From positions 1 to 64,000 of the forward strand of contig JBAZWL010000004.1 in assembly GCA_041660405.1 (NCBI GenBank): 64,000 nt of DNA, in the 5' to 3' direction. Every line of letters starts with the position of its first letter. Position 1 is the first letter of the stretch. The notes beneath the pieces are model-generated. The model was not told where the DNA came from. It was given only the letters and a program-made list of their open reading frames with translations, and did not search any database. The stretch is from Taibaiella sp041660405 (GTDB taxonomy: Bacteria > Bacteroidota > Bacteroidia > Chitinophagales > Chitinophagaceae). Both the position numbers and the translations under genes were made by a program. Below are positions 8,551 to 18,458 of the stretch, piece after piece.

Positions 8551-9486
8551 TTAAGCTTCCTGGCTTATTGGCAACAATTTTAAGGTGATTTCCTGATCCG
8601 AAATACTCAATTCATGCTCTTGTCCCAATGCTAATGTATAATTGACATCAATATGCCCGGCAGGGAAATCAAAGCATACCGGGTAATGATATTCATTCAC
8701 CTTTTCCCTGATAATTTCGTAAATATTTTGTCCAAAAGGTCTGTCTGTATCCTTCATATCGGTAAACCCACCACAGATTAATGCTTTCAGATCTTTCAGC
8801 ATCCCGGCCCGTTTCAGGTTCAGCAACATCCGGTCTATATTATAAAGATATTCACCAATGTCCTCAATAAAAAGAATTTTACCAGCGGTATCCATTTGCG
8901 AAGATGATCCTGATAAATGAGCCAGTATTGCCAGATTGCCACCTACCAATATTCCTTCTGCCTTCCCAAGCCTGTTATATTCATGTGGATGCAAAGGATA
9001 ATGTACCTGTTCCCCTGTCCATATCTGCTGTAAAGATAAAATATGGGGATGAATTTCATGCTCTTGTGTAAAAGCCCCACACATAGGACTATGCAAGGTA
9101 ACAATGCCAAACTGCGCCTGAATATGACTGTGCAATACCGATATATCACTGAAGCCGCATATCCATTTTGGATAAAGTTGAAATTGGGTAAAATCAATCT
9201 TATCAATAATTCGGCTTAGCCCATATCCGCCCCTACCCATAAGGATGGCCTTTACATCTTTGTTATCTAATAAAGCCTGAAGGTCGAAAAGTCTTCGTTC
9301 ATCAGTATCCGAAAAATAATAATGACCGCTCCCGACAGTACTGCCTACAATAACGTTATAACCCCAGGCTTCCAAAGTTCTTTTGGCAAAAACAGTGCGC
9401 TCTGCAGGTAAGTACCCGGCGGGACAAGTAATGCCTACAGTGTCGCCCTTCTTTAAATAAGGAGGGATAATAATAATATTGTTCAT
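8551..9486 (-). CDS. LD-carboxypeptidase (peptidase S66)
   Basis: About 311 aa from ATG at 9486; an upstream TTG (9510) would add eight residues. The N-terminal LKKGDTVGITCPAG, GRGGYG, and nucleophile motif GFSD (Ser at about 113) are S66 hallmarks; the family uses a Ser-Glu-His triad and removes the terminal D-Ala from muropeptide tetrapeptides during cell-wall recycling. No signal peptide is seen, which fits a cytoplasmic LdcA-type enzyme. It is divergent from the small lipoprotein gene at 9557. Confidence 0.88.
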   Translation of the reverse strand: MNNIIIIPPYLKKGDTVGITCPAGYLPAERTVFAKRTLEAWGYNVIVGSTVGSGHYYFSDTDERRLFDLQALLDNKDVKAILMGRGGYGLSRIIDKIDFTQFQLYPKWICGFSDISVLHSHIQAQFGIVTLHSPMCGAFTQEHEIHPHILSLQQIWTGEQVHYPLHPHEYNRLGKAEGILVGGNLAILAHLSGSSSQMDTAGKILFIEDIGEYLYNIDRMLLNLKRAGMLKDLKALICGGFTDMKDTDRPFGQNIYEIIREKVNEYHYPVCFDFPAGHIDVNYTLALGQEHELSISDQEITLKLLPISQEA

Positions 9487-9556
9487 AATTTGAGCCGAAT
9501 ACTTTTTCAATCCGTAAAAATAATTTTCTTTTGCATAATAACCTGCTCTGTAAATA

Positions 9557-10018
9557 ATGCTTTATAAAATATTGCCTTTTTTGTGCCTGATGTTCGTACT
9601 CGCAGCTTGCCAGCAAAATGAACACACGGATAAACAGGATCATCAAAAAAATACAACACAACAATGGAATCCGCCACCAGCAGGAACCGTAGTCGATAAA
9701 TTTCAGGAACGGGTGACTGAAGATAATCTTAATGAAAAATATTTCAGAATAACTGTTATTTCAACCGAAGAAAGTAAAGCTGGTTCTTATTTGTTGAAGC
9801 TGGAATATGGTTTTAACATAAATGAAACTACTATTGACTTGCCCAAGTGGACAAAGGGCACAATATTAAAACCTATGCTGAAAAAAGGGCCGGAACAATA
9901 TAGTTGTCTTTTAGGCTTTGATATAGGAGATGGACAGTTCAGAGAATTGTATTTGATCAAAGCCAACGGCGGAGATATTTCACTTAAACAAACAAAAGGT
10001 TATTATCAGACCAAGTAG
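9557..10018 (+). CDS. Small lipoprotein of unknown function
   Basis: 153 aa. The signal peptide ends in LAAC (Cys at 18), followed by a charged linker and a beta-rich domain. I recognise no family. Its stop codon TAG lies inside the first arm of a dispersed GGGACGCAT palindrome, so the repeat abuts or partly defines the gene end. Confidence 0.65.
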   Translation: MLYKILPFLCLMFVLAACQQNEHTDKQDHQKNTTQQWNPPPAGTVVDKFQERVTEDNLNEKYFRITVISTEESKAGSYLLKLEYGFNINETTIDLPKWTKGTILKPMLKKGPEQYSCLLGFDIGDGQFRELYLIKANGGDISLKQTKGYYQTK

Positions 10019-10122
10019 GGACGCATGCAATGCGTCCCAATCTGCATGCGTCCAAATCCACAAGCGCCCCAATTCGTATGGAAAGGACAGCATGAAAAAG
10101 GACACATGCAATGTGTCCCTAC
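10015..10122. repeat. REP-like composite palindromic repeat
   Basis: GGGACGCAT-GCA-ATGCGTCCC (10018-10038) and GGACACAT-GCA-ATGTGTCC (10100-10118) are two similar hairpins at the outer ends, facing each other, with degenerate copies between (TGCATGCGTCC, AAGCGCCCC). GTAGGGAC at the left and GTCCCTAC at the right make the block symmetrical. A half copy occurs at 29771. This is the architecture of REP/BIME elements; the mobilising enzyme is not in view. Confidence 0.7.
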
Positions 10123-10165
10123 GAATGATGTTTTTGAAAACAATTAGCACAGTGTGCGCGAAGAA

Positions 10166-10942
10166 TTATTTTCCCTTAAACACAGGCTGTCTTTTATCTA
10201 AGAAAGCAGCTATGCCTTCATTAAAATCATCAGTTTTCCCCGAAAGATCCTGATAATCTTCTTCTACCTGCAATTGCTGTGATAAAGCGTTGGCGGTACT
10301 TTGGTTCAATGCCAGCTTGGTATAGCCTAAGGCTTTGGTTGGCATCTTTGCAAGATTTTCTGCTATTTTTTTACTTTCTGCTTCAAATGCATCATCAGCA
10401 AAATATTTATAGATCATGCCCATCTTATCTGCTTCTGCAGCAGAAATTTTATCACCAAGCATCATGATGGCAGAAGCTTTCTGAAAGCCTATAAGCCTTG
10501 GCAGGAAGAAGGTCCCGCCACTATCTGGTATCAAACCTATCTTACTGAAAGCCTGTATAAAAGAAGCACTTTCTTTAGCCACAACGATATCGCATGCAAG
10601 TGCAATATTGGCGCCTGCGCCAGCTGCCACGCCATTCACCGCTGCTACTATCGGTTTTTCTATGTTTCTTAATCTTTCAATGATCGGATTATAATGTTCA
10701 TGTACGATGGAGCGTAATTCAGGCCCATCGGGATCTACAGCTTCTCCGAGATCCTGGCCCGCACAAAAAGCTTTACCTTCTCCGGTAAGATATATGGCAC
10801 GGATATTATCATCCTGTGCGCATTTGTCCAGTTCCTGTTGCAGTGCCAGCGCCATTTCCCGGTTAAAGCTGTTGAACTTGTCCGGACGGTTAAGCTTTAT
10901 ATAAGCCACGTTATTTTCTACACTGGTAATAATTGTATTCAT
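10166..10942 (-). CDS. Enoyl-CoA hydratase/isomerase, PaaG-like
   Basis: 258 aa from the ATG at 10942 (a TTG one codon earlier also reads in frame). Crotonase fold: NRPDKFNSF near the start, the oxyanion-hole region GKAFCAGQDL, then AAVNGVAAGAGANIALACD, and the C-terminal EGIAAFLDKRQPVFKGK. It most resembles the 1,2-epoxyphenylacetyl-CoA isomerase PaaG; a beta-oxidation hydratase is the alternative. No other paa genes are adjacent. Confidence 0.8.
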   Translation of the reverse strand: MNTIITSVENNVAYIKLNRPDKFNSFNREMALALQQELDKCAQDDNIRAIYLTGEGKAFCAGQDLGEAVDPDGPELRSIVHEHYNPIIERLRNIEKPIVAAVNGVAAGAGANIALACDIVVAKESASFIQAFSKIGLIPDSGGTFFLPRLIGFQKASAIMMLGDKISAAEADKMGMIYKYFADDAFEAESKKIAENLAKMPTKALGYTKLALNQSTANALSQQLQVEEDYQDLSGKTDDFNEGIAAFLDKRQPVFKGK

Positions 10943-10990
10943 CAAGGTTTTGTTTTGTACAGATATGAATGGTAAAAGTACAATTTATTA

Positions 10991-11026
10991 GGTATTGAGA
11001 ATTGAGTATTGGGTATTGAGAATTGA
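10991..11026. repeat. Short direct repeat, GGTATTGAGAATTGA twice
   Basis: The 15-base unit occurs at 10991-11005 and 11012-11026, with a related GAGTATTG between. It lies in the divergent intergenic region between the hydratase and the DUF2157-like gene. Nothing else is recognisable there. Confidence 0.6.
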
Positions 11027-11153
11027 AACATTAAGTCCAATCCCTATCTAAAAATAGCCTTGATAGCCAACTAAATTTTACTAACTTTTATGAGCATACA
11101 GCGTTTTAAAGTTCTAACATTGCAAAACCCGTTCAGCATAAATATTGCAATGC

Positions 11154-12221
11154 ATGCAAATTGATAAGAAAGAAGCAGAAATAATTGAAAAGGCGATGCA
11201 ACACTGGCAACAGGAAGGCATTGTGGATGAAAGCACAGTTCAAAGAATGAAAAGCAGCTATCGCATTGAAGATAGCGATACCAATATTATTTCGACTTAC
11301 GCACTGGTAGCATCTGTATCCTGCGGCTTGCTTGCCTTTGGTGCCTTGGTAATGGATGAAAAATGGATAGAGCTGATCAGGCGTAAATTCGGTTTTTCCG
11401 AGGTTATGGTCGGCGCATGTTTTTTAATATTAAGTGCCGTACTTGTTTATTTCAGTAAACGCCGAAAGAAAAAATCTCCAGATGCTCCTGCTACCAATGA
11501 AGCATTCAATATCACTATTGTATTGAGCCTGGCTGTTGCCATGGCTTATATCGGAAGAAGTATAGGCTATCAGAACGGAAATTATGCACCTATACTTTTA
11601 CTGGCGGCTACTTTGTATGGAGCAGCTGGATTTCTATTGCGTTCCAGGTTGTTGTGGGCTACGATGTTGATTGCGCTGGCGGGTTGGTGGGGAGCTCAAA
11701 CCTATTACTGGAGCCGGGGTCATGATTATTTTATTGGGATGAACTATGCCATGCGCATGACTGTATTTGGTATTATAGTATTGTCTTTTCAATTGGTTAC
11801 AGATAGTATAAAACAACTTACCTTGTTTTCAAAGATCACACAAATATTGGGTTGGGTTTTCTTCCTGGTAGCAGCCTGGAGTCTTTCTGTATTGGGCAAC
11901 AGTAGCAACTTTGATGTATGGTTACAAGTACGCCAGGGCCGGCTTTGGTTCTGGGCATTGGCATTTACCATATTGCTGGTTGCACTGATTTATTACGCTT
12001 TTAAAAAGAAAGATCCTTTTCTCCGTGACATTACACTTGTATTTTTCCTGATCAATATTTACACCCGTTATTTTGAATATTTTTGGGATAAAACCAATAA
12101 GGGACTGTTTTTCGCTATCCTGGCCTTTTCCTTTTGGTGGATAGGAAAAGCCGCCGAAAAATGGCGCAAAAAGCAAATTGCCAACGACCTCCAACAAAAG
12201 ATGGAAATAAACGAATCATAA
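11154..12221 (+). CDS. DUF2157-like multi-pass membrane protein
   Basis: About 355 aa from the ATG at 11154 (an upstream TTG at 11145 is also in frame). A short N-terminal helical cytoplasmic domain (KKEAEIIEKAMQHWQQEGIV...) is followed by about eight to nine membrane segments. This resembles DUF2157 inner-membrane proteins. Function unknown. It precedes a small lipoprotein gene that has its own promoter. Confidence 0.65.
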   Translation: MQIDKKEAEIIEKAMQHWQQEGIVDESTVQRMKSSYRIEDSDTNIISTYALVASVSCGLLAFGALVMDEKWIELIRRKFGFSEVMVGACFLILSAVLVYFSKRRKKKSPDAPATNEAFNITIVLSLAVAMAYIGRSIGYQNGNYAPILLLAATLYGAAGFLLRSRLLWATMLIALAGWWGAQTYYWSRGHDYFIGMNYAMRMTVFGIIVLSFQLVTDSIKQLTLFSKITQILGWVFFLVAAWSLSVLGNSSNFDVWLQVRQGRLWFWALAFTILLVALIYYAFKKKDPFLRDITLVFFLINIYTRYFEYFWDKTNKGLFFAILAFSFWWIGKAAEKWRKKQIANDLQQKMEINES

Positions 12222-12249
12222 ATAAGCTTAAAAACGACTTTTAAAGAGA

Positions 12250-12280
12250 TTGGAAATGTAATCTGTGTTATATATCTTTG
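12250..12280 (+). promoter_or_regulatory. Promoter of the small lipoprotein gene
   Basis: TTG (12250-12252), 20 bases, TATCTTTG (12273-12280), 28 bases before the ATG. Matches TTG-N17-23-TAnnTTTG. Confidence 0.6.
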
Positions 12281-12308
12281 ATGATTCTCTGTAAACTTTA
12301 ACTGAAAA

Positions 12309-12560
12309 ATGAAGAAACGTTCTACATCCTTGTTGCTAGCATTGTCTGCCTTTGTGCTTTTGTCTGCTACATCCTGCACCCGCGAATATGTTTGCCAATG
12401 CAAGATGACTTATTCCGGTCAGCCAGGACTACCTGTTGGACAGGTAAGGGAGTATTCCATAACCGATACCAAGAAAAATGCAAGAAACGCTTGCCAGGCA
12501 AATTCTAAAACTTATGATAAGGATAATATCCATACAGTAGAAGAGTGTGATCTTTTCTAG
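12309..12560 (+). CDS. Small Cys-rich lipoprotein
   Basis: 83 aa. The signal peptide ends in SATSC (lipobox). The mature part (about 60 aa) has four further Cys: two close together (VCQC), one in NACQA and one near the C-terminus, which could form two disulfides. Function unknown. It is flanked by its own promoter and a strong terminator. Confidence 0.7.
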   Translation: MKKRSTSLLLALSAFVLLSATSCTREYVCQCKMTYSGQPGLPVGQVREYSITDTKKNARNACQANSKTYDKDNIHTVEECDLF

Positions 12561-12570
12561 AATAAAAATT

Positions 12571-12616
12571 TTTAAACGACATAAGGGCTGAATTTTCAGC
12601 CCTTATGTCGTTTAAA
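12571..12616. terminator. Bidirectional terminator
   Basis: TTTAAACGACATAAGGGCTG and its exact complement around a four-to-six-base loop; serves the lipoprotein (+) and hemW (-). Confidence 0.85.
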
Positions 12617-12638
12617 GAAGTTGATATTTTAGATCGGG

Positions 12639-13766
12639 TTATAAAAACAATTCCGATGCAATCTTATCTGCAAACAATTTCCCTTGTACAGTAAGAACCA
12701 GTTTGTCGGCTGTAACCAACATCCAGCCTTTTTCTTCGTAATCTTTGCTTTGCTCTGTTAAGTTATTCATTACCTCTTTACCGAAGTGCTTGTCGATATA
12801 TTCCAGGTCTGCTCCCCACATGGTTCTTAGCGAAGTCATGATATACTCATTGAATCTATCTTCAAACGATAGCTGTTCCAGTTCGTATGGCACTTTACCC
12901 TCCTTAAGAATACCGTTGATGTATTGCGGATTGTTGGCCACATTCCATTGGCGGCTGTAAGTATTGAATGAATGGGCTGATGGGCCTAAGCCAAGGTAGT
13001 GTTTCCCCTTCCAATAATTAGTATTGTGCAAGGCATATTTGCCTGGCTTAGCAAAGTTTGATATCTCATAATGGTCATAGCCGGCCTGGGCAAGGCTTTC
13101 CATCAACTGTTCAAATTGTGCTGCGGTTTGGGCATTGTCCGGTTCCTTTGATTTTCCTTTTTCAATAGCATGAGCAAGTGCTGTTTTAGCCTCTACAGTA
13201 AGGGCATAAGAAGAAATATGTGGAACCTGCAATGATGTTGCAAGCTTTATATTTTCCAGCCACTCTTTATCACTCATAGTAGGCGTACCGTAAATAAGGT
13301 CTATGCTGATGTTTTCAAAGCCCTTGTCCTGCGCGGCTTTTACGGCATAGTCGGCTTCTTTGGCGTTATGTGCACGGTTCATATATTGCAGGTCCTTGTC
13401 ATGAAAGGATTGTATACCAATGCTCAGCCGGTTTATAGGTGTGCTGTGTAATGCTTGTAAATACTCCGCAGTGAGATTGTCCGGATTCGCTTCCAGCGTA
13501 ATTTCCTTTAATTCCTGGTTAGGGAAATTTTTTTCCAATGCATCCCAGATACGCATCAATTCTTCTGCGCTTAGCAGCGACGGTGTGCCACCGCCAAAAT
13601 AAATAGTTTCAATAGTTTGACCTTCCAGATAATTTTTCTGCAGGCTTATTTCTTTAATGATGGCATCAATCATATCACCCTTCAGCCGGAGCGAAGTAGA
13701 AAAATGAAAATTGCAATAATTGCAAGCCTGCTTGCAGAAAGGGATATGAAGGTAAATGCCTGCCAT
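12639..13766 (-). CDS. hemW: Radical SAM protein HemW
   Basis: 375 aa. MAGIYLHIPFCKQACNYC carries the radical SAM cysteines C11, C15, C18; FGGGTPS, GIQSF and GLGPSAHSF are diagnostic HemW segments. HemW is now seen as a heme chaperone delivering heme to respiratory proteins, not a true coproporphyrinogen dehydrogenase. Divergent from pepP. Confidence 0.9.
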   Translation of the reverse strand: MAGIYLHIPFCKQACNYCNFHFSTSLRLKGDMIDAIIKEISLQKNYLEGQTIETIYFGGGTPSLLSAEELMRIWDALEKNFPNQELKEITLEANPDNLTAEYLQALHSTPINRLSIGIQSFHDKDLQYMNRAHNAKEADYAVKAAQDKGFENISIDLIYGTPTMSDKEWLENIKLATSLQVPHISSYALTVEAKTALAHAIEKGKSKEPDNAQTAAQFEQLMESLAQAGYDHYEISNFAKPGKYALHNTNYWKGKHYLGLGPSAHSFNTYSRQWNVANNPQYINGILKEGKVPYELEQLSFEDRFNEYIMTSLRTMWGADLEYIDKHFGKEVMNNLTEQSKDYEEKGWMLVTADKLVLTVQGKLFADKIASELFL

Positions 13767-13898
13767 CCGGCAAAGTTATTTTATAAGTAGGATTTTATCT
13801 CTTGTTTTATATTTACCCCTTTTTGGGGTAAAACAAGCATGCTTTTTGCTGCAACAAATTCCTTTACTTTGCTAACCAATTTTTTCGAATCATTTATT

Positions 13899-15185
13899 AT
13901 GAAGTATACTCAGATTAATCCGAAGTTATATAAGCAGAACAGGGATCGTTTCGTGAAGCAGATGAAGCCCAACTCCATAGCCATATTTGCCGCTAATCCT
14001 GTGGTTGCAGAAAATGGTGACGCCGTTTATTTGTATAAAGCAAATTCGGATGTGGTATGGCTTTCTGGTGTTGTTCAGGAAAAGACTATGGTTATTCTTT
14101 ATCCTGATAATGCTGATAGTACTGCCCGTGAAGTATTGGTGATCCAGCGTCCTGATGAAATGATGGAAAAATGGAATGGCCATTTATTACGCAAAGATGA
14201 AGCTACAGCAATAAGTGGTATACAGAATGTGCAATATGTAGATAGCATAGATGCGCAGATCCAATTGTGGATGCACCATGCCGATAATGTGTACCTGGAC
14301 AGCAATGAAAATGATCGTAGAGGCGAAGTGCTTCGTACCGATTTATTGTTTGTACATAGTTTCATGAAGCAATTTCCATTACATAATTACGAGCGTGCAG
14401 CCCGTATCATGAAAGAGGTAAGGGCTATAAAAACGAAAGAAGAAGTAGAGATCACGCAAATAGCTGTGGATATTACACATAAAGCGCTTTTGCGTGTATG
14501 TCAATTCGTGAAACCTGGTGTAATGGAATACGAAATTGAAGCAGAGATCACACACGAGTTTTTACGTAACAGGGCTACCCGTCATGCTTATGGCTGCATT
14601 ATAGCCAGCGGTAACAGTGCACGTACTTTGCATTATGTAGATAACAATCTGGAATGCAAAAGAGGAGATTTACTACTCATGGATTTTGGTGCTGAATATG
14701 GTAATTACTGTGCAGATCTTACCCGTACTATTCCGGTAAATGGTAAGTTTACTAAGAGACAAAAAGAAGTATATAATGCTTGCCTTAACGTTCACAATTT
14801 CTGTAAAGCCATATTGAAGCCTGGTATTAATTATGCCGACTATATCAATAAGGTGAATAAAGAAATGGAGAAGCAATTGATTGGCATTGGCCTTATTTCT
14901 AAAACAGATCTTAAAAATCAGGACCCTGCAAATCCCGCATATCGTAAATATTTTTACCATGGTATTGGCCATCACCTGGGATTAGATGTGCACGATCTGG
15001 GTACACGTAACCAGCCGGTAAAAGAAGGTATGTTATTTACCATAGAACCCGGTATTTACATTGAAGAAGAGCAAATGGGCATCAGGATTGAAAACAATTA
15101 CTGGCTGACCAAAACCGGTAGCCGTGATCTGTTTAAGGGTATTCCTATTACAGTAGAGGAGATAGAAGCTGCTATGAAGCACTAA
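13899..15185 (+). CDS. pepP: Xaa-Pro aminopeptidase (M24B)
   Basis: 428 aa from the ATG at 13899; the frame is open to 13839, but the first 20 residues look non-homologous. An AMP_N domain (about 1-130) precedes the pita-bread metallopeptidase. Expected metal ligands are visible: Asp in LLMDFGAEYG and CADLTRT, His in GIGHHLGLDVHD, Glu in TIEPGIY and GIRIEN. It cleaves N-terminal residues before proline in the cytoplasm. The next small membrane gene follows after 32 bases. Confidence 0.9.
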   Translation: MKYTQINPKLYKQNRDRFVKQMKPNSIAIFAANPVVAENGDAVYLYKANSDVVWLSGVVQEKTMVILYPDNADSTAREVLVIQRPDEMMEKWNGHLLRKDEATAISGIQNVQYVDSIDAQIQLWMHHADNVYLDSNENDRRGEVLRTDLLFVHSFMKQFPLHNYERAARIMKEVRAIKTKEEVEITQIAVDITHKALLRVCQFVKPGVMEYEIEAEITHEFLRNRATRHAYGCIIASGNSARTLHYVDNNLECKRGDLLLMDFGAEYGNYCADLTRTIPVNGKFTKRQKEVYNACLNVHNFCKAILKPGINYADYINKVNKEMEKQLIGIGLISKTDLKNQDPANPAYRKYFYHGIGHHLGLDVHDLGTRNQPVKEGMLFTIEPGIYIEEEQMGIRIENNYWLTKTGSRDLFKGIPITVEEIEAAMKH

Positions 15186-15217
15186 TGCCTTTACTATCAC
15201 CGATAAAACAATATTGA

Positions 15218-15583
15218 ATGAGCACTGATTCTCCACAAAATCCGATTATCAATACACGACCACATAAAAAGAGGGTAGGGCCCGATGCTGCGCCATTTGG
15301 TTTGCTGGTGGGCTTATTGTTTCCCCTTATAGGTCTTTTTATATTATACTTTGTATGGTCGGGAAATACCACATTGGTGAATTATTTTAAAATGTTTGCG
15401 TCGTTTGACAGTCCTTCGCTGATGAATACGGCATCCAAGGCCTTGTCTCTGGCTATGATCACCAATCTTATTCCTTTTTACTTTTTCCTGAACCGTAAAC
15501 AATATTTAACGGTCAGAGGGATATTAGTCAGCATGGTATTGATTGGTGTAATGATTGTGTTGTATAAGTTTGTATGGCAATAA
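15218..15583 (+). CDS. Small membrane protein, unknown
   Basis: 121 aa with three predicted membrane segments (about 27-48, 70-88 and 99-119) and a charged N-terminus. It probably shares a transcript with pepP. No family recognised. Confidence 0.6.
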   Translation: MSTDSPQNPIINTRPHKKRVGPDAAPFGLLVGLLFPLIGLFILYFVWSGNTTLVNYFKMFASFDSPSLMNTASKALSLAMITNLIPFYFFLNRKQYLTVRGILVSMVLIGVMIVLYKFVWQ

Positions 15584-15611
15584 AAAAACTTTAAAAAAGG
15601 GAGTAATTTTT

Positions 15612-15642
15612 TTTGAGGTTTAAAATTATTGCTTACTTTTGC
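15612..15642 (+). promoter_or_regulatory. Promoter of tRNA-Gln
   Basis: TTTG (15612-15615), 18 bases, TACTTTTG (15634-15641). This near-perfect match to the Bacteroidota sigma-A promoter, 19 bases before the tRNA, is good evidence for the phylum. Confidence 0.85.
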
Positions 15643-15659
15643 AACCCGCAAGGGGGTTT

Positions 15660-15730
15660 AGTTCCATGGTGTAATGGTAGCACAACAGTTTTTGGTTCTG
15701 TTTGTCTAGGTTCGAATCCTGGTGGAACTA
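15660..15730 (+). tRNA. tRNA-Gln(TTG)
   Basis: 71 nt. The acceptor AGTTCCA pairs with TGGAACT, the D-arm GTGT/GCAC, and the T-arm contains GGTTCGAATCC. The anticodon loop TTTTGGT gives anticodon TTG at 34-36. A T-T mismatch closes the anticodon stem (31-39). CCA is not encoded. Confidence 0.92.
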
Positions 15731-15904
15731 CTTCAATTTCTTCTTAAAGCCGCATTTATGCGGCTTTTTTCATGTCTTACCTATTCCATAGAGTCGCAGG
15801 ATAAAATGATGCAATGCGTGTATTTTAAGGCAAGGGCAAGCCTATAACCCAATACCGGCATATAGTTATATTGCTTATATTTGCTATGCCTTAAACCAAC
15901 CCCC

Positions 15905-17749
15905 TTGATTAATCCCTCTTTTTTACTTTTTCTGTGCTCATACCTGTTATGCTTTATAGGAGTGGCAATGGGACAGCATGATAAAAGGACTACTGACGGT
16001 TTGATCCTTAAAGTTCAGGAATCATTCTATCAGGCCAATATAAATCCTGACAAAGGATTATCATTGGGCTTTACTGTTTTGGAGCAAGCTATAAAACAGC
16101 AAAGTAAAGCGGCTGAAGCAGGGGCAAATAATTCTATCGCCTGGAATTATTTCCATAAAGGCCAGCGAGATTCTGCGGTGCCTTATTTTAAGGAGGGGCT
16201 GCGCCTCTATATAACCTTGGATAATTACCTCGATGCTTCCAGGGTAGCTTGCAATTATGCAGAAATGCTTACTGCGCAAAGCCATTTTACGGATGCTTTG
16301 CATTACCTGATGCTGGCAGATTCTTTTGCTGTAAAAGCCAATGATCTTGGCGCAAAATCGCAGGCAGAAAGATTAATGGCAATCTTATTCCGCGAACAGA
16401 AAAATTATCCACGTGCTTCCGAGTATTTTCATCGGGCAATGAATTCTTTCCTGTTTTTAAAAGATACAGTGAAGTATATACACACTGCAACCAGCCTGGC
16501 TATATTATATCATGCAATGAAAAAGTATGATAGCAGCATAGAAATTTACACGACATGCCTTGAACTGGCAAACAAAATACCAGACAATGAAATCCAAGAG
16601 GCTGGGTTGCGGGAAAATCTGGCCACTACTTATTTCGTTATGGGAAGATATAATGCAGCACTAAAAAATTTTGAAGCTGCCTACACTATTTTTTTAAATC
16701 AAAAACAAATGGGTGATGCGGCCTATCTTGCTGCCAGTGTGGGTAAAACCCATGTACAGTTAGCAAATTATAAGCTTGCCGAAAAGTATTTGTTACAATC
16801 TTATTTCCTTAGCGATACTTTGGGTATGCTTAATTATAAACGTGATGCGGCGCTACATCTGGCAGAACTGTATAAAGCCACCTTTGACTGGAAGGAAGCG
16901 TTTAACTATTTGCAGGTTGCGAGCAACTTACAGGATAGCTTGCAACTGACGGACCAGCTATCACAAATTGCAGGACTTCAGGCAAAATACGAAGCAGAGA
17001 AAAAGGAGAAGGAAATAAACTTGTTGCATGCCCGCAATCAAAAAAACCAATGGCAGCAGTATGCCATTATTTTTGTTTTCCTCGTCAGTGCAGTGGTAGC
17101 CGCGCTTTTATTCAACAGGTATAAAATGAAACGTAAACTTCGGGAGCAGGAAGTACGTAACAAAATTGCCGCCGACCTTCATGATGATATAGGCTCGGCT
17201 CTTTCGGGTATTCATATCACCAGTAAGATCGCTTTGATTAAAAAAGAAGATCCGGAAATGGTGGAGCAGCAACTGGAAAAAATACAACAACAATCCCACC
17301 AGATCATTGACAGCATAAGCGATATAGTATGGTCCATCAATCCTGCCAATGACAGCTTGGGGAAAATGATATTAAGAATGAAGGATTTTGCGGCGACCTT
17401 GTTAGAGCCGTCAGGCATCAATTTCACTTTTAAAGAGATCGTTGAAACTGAAAAAGTAAACCTTAATCCCGATACCCGAAAAGACCTGTATCTTATCTTT
17501 AAGGAAGCTATGAATAACGCAGTAAAATATAGTAATGCCCAACAGATAAACGTATCCTTAACCATAGATCAATATAAATACAGCATGACCATTGCAGACA
17601 ATGGAAATGGCTTTGACACCACAAAGGAACATAGAGGTAACGGTCTTAAAAATATGCATAGCAGAATGAAACACGCAGGCAGAGAACTACGTATCGTTTC
17701 CCTTCCTCAATCAGGGACTACTGTGGAAGCTGTTGTATATCTCACATGA
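15905..17749 (+). CDS. TPR-containing sensor histidine kinase (HisKA_3 type)
   Basis: About 614 aa. Signal sequence, then roughly eight TPR-like helices (residues 40-370), one membrane segment (about 385-407), a HisKA_3 dimerisation domain with the phospho-acceptor in AADLHDDIGS, and a C-terminal HATPase with DNGNGFD. No ATG fits: TTG codons at 15881 and 15905 are in frame. A -7-like TATATTTG at 15876-15883 would place the transcript start after the first, so I choose 15905. The partner is the LuxR-type regulator 64 bases downstream. Confidence 0.85.
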   Translation: MINPSFLLFLCSYLLCFIGVAMGQHDKRTTDGLILKVQESFYQANINPDKGLSLGFTVLEQAIKQQSKAAEAGANNSIAWNYFHKGQRDSAVPYFKEGLRLYITLDNYLDASRVACNYAEMLTAQSHFTDALHYLMLADSFAVKANDLGAKSQAERLMAILFREQKNYPRASEYFHRAMNSFLFLKDTVKYIHTATSLAILYHAMKKYDSSIEIYTTCLELANKIPDNEIQEAGLRENLATTYFVMGRYNAALKNFEAAYTIFLNQKQMGDAAYLAASVGKTHVQLANYKLAEKYLLQSYFLSDTLGMLNYKRDAALHLAELYKATFDWKEAFNYLQVASNLQDSLQLTDQLSQIAGLQAKYEAEKKEKEINLLHARNQKNQWQQYAIIFVFLVSAVVAALLFNRYKMKRKLREQEVRNKIAADLHDDIGSALSGIHITSKIALIKKEDPEMVEQQLEKIQQQSHQIIDSISDIVWSINPANDSLGKMILRMKDFAATLLEPSGINFTFKEIVETEKVNLNPDTRKDLYLIFKEAMNNAVKYSNAQQINVSLTIDQYKYSMTIADNGNGFDTTKEHRGNGLKNMHSRMKHAGRELRIVSLPQSGTTVEAVVYLT

Positions 17750-17813
17750 TTGAGGTATTGGATGGGTAGATTAACTTAAGGTATCTTTACTATAGTTTAC
17801 ACTTGGATACAGT

Positions 17814-18440
17814 ATGCCCGTAAAATTGATAATATACGAAGATCATGATAGCCTGAGAGAAAGCCTGGTATGCCTTCTTGGATTAGTGAAAGACTACGAA
17901 GTGCTGGCTTCCTTTTCCAATTATAAGGGCGTGGCTAAGCAAATAGCTGATATCAAACCGGATATCGTATTGATGGATATAGATATGCCGGAGATCAGTG
18001 GCATTGAGGCAGTGAAAACAATAAGAAGTTTTAATACACAGGTTCAGATCATAATGCTTACCGTTTTTGATGATAATCAACATGTATTTGATGCCTTGTC
18101 GGCAGGCGCTAATGGCTATTTGCTTAAAGCCAATATTTCAGACCGGTTGGTAACAGCTATACAGGAGGTGTTGCAGGGCGGCGCACCAATGAGCCCTTCT
18201 ATTGCAAGAATGCTCATTGATTCGTATAAAAAAGTAACCAAAACCGATTATAATCTTACCCAAAGAGAGCGCGAAATATTGCAATCACTAGCCGATGGCA
18301 ATAGCTATAAACTTATAGCAGATATGCATTTCATCAGTATTGATACGGTGAGGACGCATATCAAACACATTTATGATAAGCTCCATGTGCGTTCCCAGAC
18401 CGAAGCCTTATCTAAAGTATTCAAGGAAAAACTGTTGTAG
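17814..18440 (+). CDS. NarL/LuxR-family response regulator
   Basis: 208 aa. Receiver domain (about 1-120) with the phosphorylation Asp in VLMDIDMP and a conserved Lys in LLKANIS; a LuxR HTH follows (LTQREREILQSLADG, SIDTVRTHIKHIYDKL). The cognate kinase is directly upstream. A strong terminator ends the operon. The target genes are not evident. Confidence 0.9.
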   Translation: MPVKLIIYEDHDSLRESLVCLLGLVKDYEVLASFSNYKGVAKQIADIKPDIVLMDIDMPEISGIEAVKTIRSFNTQVQIIMLTVFDDNQHVFDALSAGANGYLLKANISDRLVTAIQEVLQGGAPMSPSIARMLIDSYKKVTKTDYNLTQREREILQSLADGNSYKLIADMHFISIDTVRTHIKHIYDKLHVRSQTEALSKVFKEKLL

Positions 18441-18458
18441 CATTATAATTATTTCCCG